Part shown: positions 60,702-64,000 of the stretch, piece after piece
How positions within the stretch are numbered: the first letter of the stretch is position 1
Layout: the number at the start of each line of letters is the position of its first letter
Assembly: GCF_018613715.1 (NCBI RefSeq)
Contig: NZ_JAGGPT010000011.1
Location: 62,001 to 126,000, forward strand
From: Chryseobacterium sp. ISL-6
GTDB taxonomy: Bacteria; Bacteroidota; Bacteroidia; Flavobacteriales; Weeksellaceae
Direction: 5' to 3'
DNA length: 64,000 bases
Translations under genes and position numbers: made by a program
The notes under the pieces: model-generated
Seen by the model: the letters and a program-made list of their open reading frames with translations, nothing else
What the model was told of the DNA's origin: nothing
Database searches by the model: none

Positions 60702-61868
60702 TTAAAAAGCCTCTTTAATTTTAGAATCTCTTTTAAGATAGAAAAGAAGACCGCAAATAAGTATCATAAAGACGATAAGAAATTCTAAAATCATAGAAGT
60801 ATAATTGGAAAAATGACCTAAGATATTTGTTACAGCGCCGGTCCCAATTTGATTAGCAGCCATTAAAAATCCGGAAACCAATACAGAAAGCGTTGGAAAT
60901 TCTATGGTTCCCCAACCAATAGATCCGGGGAAAATACTTCCCATAAAAAAGCCAATGAAGAACATCAGGAATAAAAGAATATTTACATTAGGATCGACCA
61001 ACATTAGAAAGACCAACCCAGCTACCCATAAAGGAGAAGTTAAATAAACATAGGATAAATTAAATCTTTCTGAAAAAATTCCAAACAACAATCGATTAAG
61101 AGCAATACCACCCCAAAATAAGGAAAGCCCGAGACTGGCTTTGTTATTATCCAGGCCTTGATTTTTAAGTATAATTCCACCAAAACTTCCAAAGGTGCCT
61201 TCTATGCATCCAAATAAAATAATGGTAACAAAGAAAATCCATAGTTTTCCGGGAATTTTAAAATGCCTGGGAAGTTCGAAAAATGTTCCTTTTTCTAATT
61301 TTAAAAATAAAAAAGCGATAAAAGCGATAGTCACGACAATAAATATACTGCCGGGAACATACATCCAGTTTTTGACATCACCTATCAGATTCATCATTAA
61401 TGGGGAAGTAAAGGTTCCCAATCCCACTAAAAACTGTAAGATCAAAATAGCAGAAGATCTTTTATTATCAAACAAGCTCGCGGCTAATGGATTTAATGTC
61501 GTTATAGAAAGTCCAAATCCTGTTCCTGTAAATGCTACCAAAATCATTAATACAGGAAACAATAAGAACTTTTCGTCCATAAAATAGTGAAGTATCCATA
61601 AGGTTCCCGTCGATATAATCATCAATAAGAGTCCGCAGCTCAAAACTATTTTAGGCCCTATTTTATTAACAAGAAAAGGAGCTCCTAAACAGGAAACAAT
61701 AATGCAAATTACTTGTGGGATGAAGAGATTTCCAAACTTTGACGGACTTAACTCAAATAAAGAATGATCTATAAAAGCAGTTCCCAAAGCCGGAAATACA
61801 ACAAAATTAACTCCTGTCAGAAAAGCCAGTAAATAGACGACAATGATGGTTACTGTTTTAGAATTCAT
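60702..61868 (-). CDS. MFS transporter
   Basis: 388 residues, about 12 helices. MFS core with motif-A-like APFLVNKIGPKIVLSCG between TM2 and TM3 and LGLSLFWGGIALNRLLFG around TM7-8. Layout recalls sugar symporters (FucP-type) but the substrate is not deducible. Its ATG overlaps the stop of the GMC oxidoreductase by 4 nt, so the two are translationally coupled and the substrate may be an alcohol or sugar handled by that enzyme. Confidence 0.85.
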   Translation of the reverse strand: MNSKTVTIIVVYLLAFLTGVNFVVFPALGTAFIDHSLFELSPSKFGNLFIPQVICIIVSCLGAPFLVNKIGPKIVLSCGLLLMIISTGTLWILHYFMDEKFLLFPVLMILVAFTGTGFGLSITTLNPLAASLFDNKRSSAILILQFLVGLGTFTSPLMMNLIGDVKNWMYVPGSIFIVVTIAFIAFLFLKLEKGTFFELPRHFKIPGKLWIFFVTIILFGCIEGTFGSFGGIILKNQGLDNNKASLGLSLFWGGIALNRLLFGIFSERFNLSYVYLTSPLWVAGLVFLMLVDPNVNILLFLMFFIGFFMGSIFPGSIGWGTIEFPTLSVLVSGFLMAANQIGTGAVTNILGHFSNYTSMILEFLIVFMILICGLLFYLKRDSKIKEAF

Positions 61869-63397
61869 GATGTTAAAACATGGGTTTTCAGATAATCTCC
61901 CACTCTTAATGCCATAGCAATAATGGTAAGTGCCGGATTTACCGCTCCACTGGAGACAAAGAATCCACCATCTACAATATATAGGTTTTCTAAATCATGT
62001 GCTTTACAGTTCGTATCAACCACTGAAGTTTTAGGATCTACACCCATTTTTGTCGTTCCATTCTGATGTGCTGGTGAAGCGATATCCATTCCTTTACTGA
62101 AATAAAACCCTTTGAATAAAAAGCTTTCAAATTTTCCGGATGCTTTTAAAGCTTTAATCAATTCAGCTTTTAAAAGTTCATGTCCTTTTTGATTGTTCTC
62201 AGAGTAGGTTATTTTAATCTGTCCATTTTCTACGGTCACCCTATTTTCAGGATCTGGCAGATCTTCAGATGTCAGCCAAAAATCGACTGCATGCTTAGCC
62301 ATGAGTTCAAAAGTAAAACCTGGTGCAGGAATTGGACTATCTGCTTTAATCTGATGTTCATCGGACTTTCCCAACATCTGGATATGTCCTAAAGGAAATT
62401 CATAACCTCTGTTTGCATGGTAGAAATCATTGATACCAAATGTTTTTCCAAATTTTGTAGGGTTCGGCTCCGTATATAAAGCCACCAATGCTGTATTCTG
62501 ATGAAACATATAATTTCTTCCTATCTGATCTGATGTATTGGCAAGACCATCAGGAAACTGTTCGTTTTTACTTTCCAATAATATAGCTGCAGAATTAATA
62601 GCGCCTGCAGAAAGAATCACCAGATCTGAAGTCAATGTTTTTGTTTCTCCATTCCGTTCTATTAAAACCTCAGAAATTCTCTTTCCTGTGCTGTCAGTGT
62701 TCAATTTTAGCACTTTTGCATTGGTCATCAATTCTACATTGGGATACTCCAATGCTTTGGATAATGAACATAGATGGGCATCACCTTTTCTTTCGGAAGC
62801 ATCTGGAAAACCATCAAAACGATCTAATATGTAAGGGGCATTTGCTGTATTATGAGGTTCTAAATTCACCCCGATAGGCAATTCAAAAGGATGCAGTCCA
62901 TAATTGGTTAATTCATCAACAATCTCTTGAATTCTCGGTTCGTGGGGTAATGGTGGATTAGGGTAAGGTTCAGAATCGAATGGTTCTGTTGGATCTGATC
63001 CTCTTTTACCGTGAACATGAAAAAGCTTTTCAGCTTCCAGATAATAAGCCTTTAAATCTTCATATTGAATAGGCCAGGCTGGTGAAGTTCCTCCATAATG
63101 TTGTATTTCTTTAAAGTCTTCTTCCCTCAAACGAAATAAAGCAGCTCCATAAAATTTGGTATTTCCACCTACATTATAATGCATTCCGGGGCGAAATGGC
63201 TTTCCATGTTTATCTAACCATAGATCTGTTGTTGTATATCTGTTCTTCTCAAAAACTTCTATAGAACCCCAGTTTTCTTTTTCAACAGGTACATAATCCC
63301 CTCTTTCAATAACCAGTATTTTCTTTCCACTGTCAGCTAATCTATAAGCCATTGTTGCACCTCCTGCTCCACTACCAATGATTATGATATCATACAT
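61865..63397 (-). CDS. GMC-family FAD oxidoreductase
   Basis: 510 residues. FAD-binding IGSGAGGATMAYRLADSGKK near the N-terminus, YNVGGNTKFYGAALFRLREE (GMC signature 1 region), LSAGAINSAAILLES (signature 2), HQNGTTKMGVDP and NPALTIIAMALRVGDYL at the C-terminus. GMC enzymes oxidise alcohols or sugars. No cytochrome c or small subunit partner is adjacent. Operon with the MFS transporter; a substrate-import plus oxidation unit is a reasonable guess. Confidence 0.9.
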   Translation of the reverse strand: MYDIIIIGSGAGGATMAYRLADSGKKILVIERGDYVPVEKENWGSIEVFEKNRYTTTDLWLDKHGKPFRPGMHYNVGGNTKFYGAALFRLREEDFKEIQHYGGTSPAWPIQYEDLKAYYLEAEKLFHVHGKRGSDPTEPFDSEPYPNPPLPHEPRIQEIVDELTNYGLHPFELPIGVNLEPHNTANAPYILDRFDGFPDASERKGDAHLCSLSKALEYPNVELMTNAKVLKLNTDSTGKRISEVLIERNGETKTLTSDLVILSAGAINSAAILLESKNEQFPDGLANTSDQIGRNYMFHQNTALVALYTEPNPTKFGKTFGINDFYHANRGYEFPLGHIQMLGKSDEHQIKADSPIPAPGFTFELMAKHAVDFWLTSEDLPDPENRVTVENGQIKITYSENNQKGHELLKAELIKALKASGKFESFLFKGFYFSKGMDIASPAHQNGTTKMGVDPKTSVVDTNCKAHDLENLYIVDGGFFVSSGAVNPALTIIAMALRVGDYLKTHVLTS

Positions 63398-63635
63398 CCT
63401 TTAAAATTTTAATCTATCTAAATTAAAGATTTAAAACCGGGGTTAGCTTAATAAAAAATTAAATTCCAATTGATTATATAAATAAAGAACCATGATTCTA
63501 TGTGGATATGGTATATCAAAATAGTCTCGCGAACTTTATAGATTATGTAGATTTCACCTCATCATAAAAATAAAATCTGCAAAATCTGCGAGACTTAAAC
63601 TTATGTTTTGACTAAAGCCATTTGAATATATTTAT

Positions 63636-63661
63636 AATAAAAAAGTGGGCTAAAGCCCACT
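63636..63661 (-). terminator. Terminator of the right-edge MFS gene
   Basis: Perfect AGTGGGCT / AGCCCACT stem (63644-63651, 63654-63661) with loop TT, followed by TTTTTTATTATAA on the minus strand. Confidence 0.8.
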
Positions 63662-63700
63662 CCTATTGATATTTGTTTTTAAAGTACATAATCTCGTCGC

Positions 63701-63728
63701 ACTTCTAACTTCTAACTTCTAACTTCTA
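63701..63728. repeat. Four-copy tandem heptamer (ACTTCTA)x4
   Basis: ACTTCTA is repeated four times without error (28 bp), just downstream of the MFS stop on the minus strand. Copy number may vary between strains. Confidence 0.8.
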
Positions 63729-63741
63729 GTACTTGCTTCAA

Positions 63742-64000
63742 TCAAAAATGTACCTGCTTAATTTCTTCCTCAATTTCTTTAGGCGTTTCATCTTCTGATT
63801 TAACAAGAATCATCGTAAGAATAGCTCCAAGCAACATACAGACCCCACCTACTACAACGTAACCAATAGCATAGTTTCCGAAGAACCCACTTACTATAGG
63901 TCCGCCAAAAAGGCCATTGATAATTTGTGGAATGACAATGAAGAAGTTGAAAATTCCCATGTATACTCCCATCTTCTTTTGTGGAATGGCATCAATTAAC
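63742..64000 (-). CDS. MFS transporter, C-terminal part (cut by right edge)
   Basis: The frame is open from the right edge (LIDAIPQKKMGVYMGIF) to the stop at 63742, about 85 residues. NFFIVIPQIINGLFGG and two last helices (GYVVVGGVCMLLGAILTMI) followed by a short acidic tail match the end of sugar/H+ symporter-type MFS proteins (SLC45-like) of Bacteroidetes. An internal ATG at 63972 is not the start. The N-terminal 80% is outside the window. Confidence 0.75.
   Translation of the reverse strand, partial: LIDAIPQKKMGVYMGIFNFFIVIPQIINGLFGGPIVSGFFGNYAIGYVVVGGVCMLLGAILTMILVKSEDETPKEIEEEIKQVHF

Larger units (their letters stand above)
63398..63741. other. 344-bp non-coding stretch
   Basis: AT-rich gap upstream of the GMC gene and downstream of the MFS gene at the right edge. 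It holds a terminator at 63636-63661 and a four-copy heptamer at 63701-63728; AAATCTGCAAAATCTGCGAGA (two near-copies of AAATCTGC) lies about 63570-63592. No gene seen. Confidence 0.7.

Noticed and set aside
63701..63728. CRISPR-like array.
   Set aside because: Repeats are 7 bp, directly abutting, with no spacers and no cas genes.
1..64000. tRNA, rRNA, insertion sequence or prophage.
   Set aside because: No T-loop/anticodon pattern, rRNA-like stretch, transposase or phage gene was recognised on either strand by reading; a tRNAscan or IS search would settle it.

Overview
The window looks like chromosomal DNA from a Flavobacteriia member of the Chryseobacterium type. It is AT-rich. Several promoters fit the Bacteroidetes -7 pattern TAnnTTTG. 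Two secreted proteins end in a type IX secretion (Por/T9SS type A) sorting domain. Other lineage signs are a fused SecDF, a large-barrel TonB-dependent receptor and a double-glycine bacteriocin-like leader peptide of the kind common in Chryseobacterium. Most genes are ordinary core or near-core genes. I see no tRNA, rRNA, CRISPR array, prophage or insertion sequence.

Layout. 0-6.6 kb: a YihY/BrkB membrane protein cut by the left edge, a probable beta-barrel protein, rlmH, a TPR/PAP2-phosphatase/TatA operon, an unknown lipoprotein and a Tet-type MFS pump. 6.6-17.6 kb: secDF, a T9SS-exported PQQ-type sugar dehydrogenase, an unknown polytopic protein, hemN, a SASA-type esterase, a BNR/Ycf48-like secreted protein and an APC permease. 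17.8-23.7 kb: pnuC and a Tyr/Asn-rich lipoprotein, dapF-mltG (cell wall) and a TonB-dependent receptor. 23.7-27 kb: a nucleotide-sugar operon (DegT aminotransferase, small secreted protein, galE, cytidylyltransferase). 27-39.4 kb: a T9SS subtilase, ppc, a class-C-like serine hydrolase, lpdA divergent from an HxlR regulator, a YqhD-type alcohol dehydrogenase, small lipoproteins, a GDSL hydrolase and a TPR protein. 39.5-45 kb: a DEAD-box-type helicase, an FG-GAP-like protein, a UbiB-family kinase, a 53-residue double-glycine Cys-rich peptide and a GNAT-nitrilase fusion. 45-50 kb: a glycoside-hydrolase-like protein and a retropepsin-like lipoprotein, each apparently missing one base near its 3' end, then a tandem pair of small paralogues. 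50.3-57.7 kb: a purine cluster purM-purN-(proline iminopeptidase)-purH-purD-guaA. 57.8-64 kb: a promoter-terminator unit of about 120 nt, an FMN reductase, a pirin, an HxlR/azoreductase divergent pair with a palindrome between them, an MFS/GMC operon and the end of another MFS gene.

Most worth a second look: (i) the double-glycine Cys-rich peptide at 43246-43407; (ii) the small transcription unit at 57797-57949, with a perfect TTTG-N19-TATTTTTG promoter and a strong terminator; (iii) the HxlR/azoR palindrome; (iv) two single-base 3' frameshifts 3 kb apart; (v) four genes whose -7 element ends 5-6 nt before the ATG, suggesting leaderless mRNAs; (vi) several families of intergenic inverted repeats. 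All calls come from reading the sequence; no database search was run.
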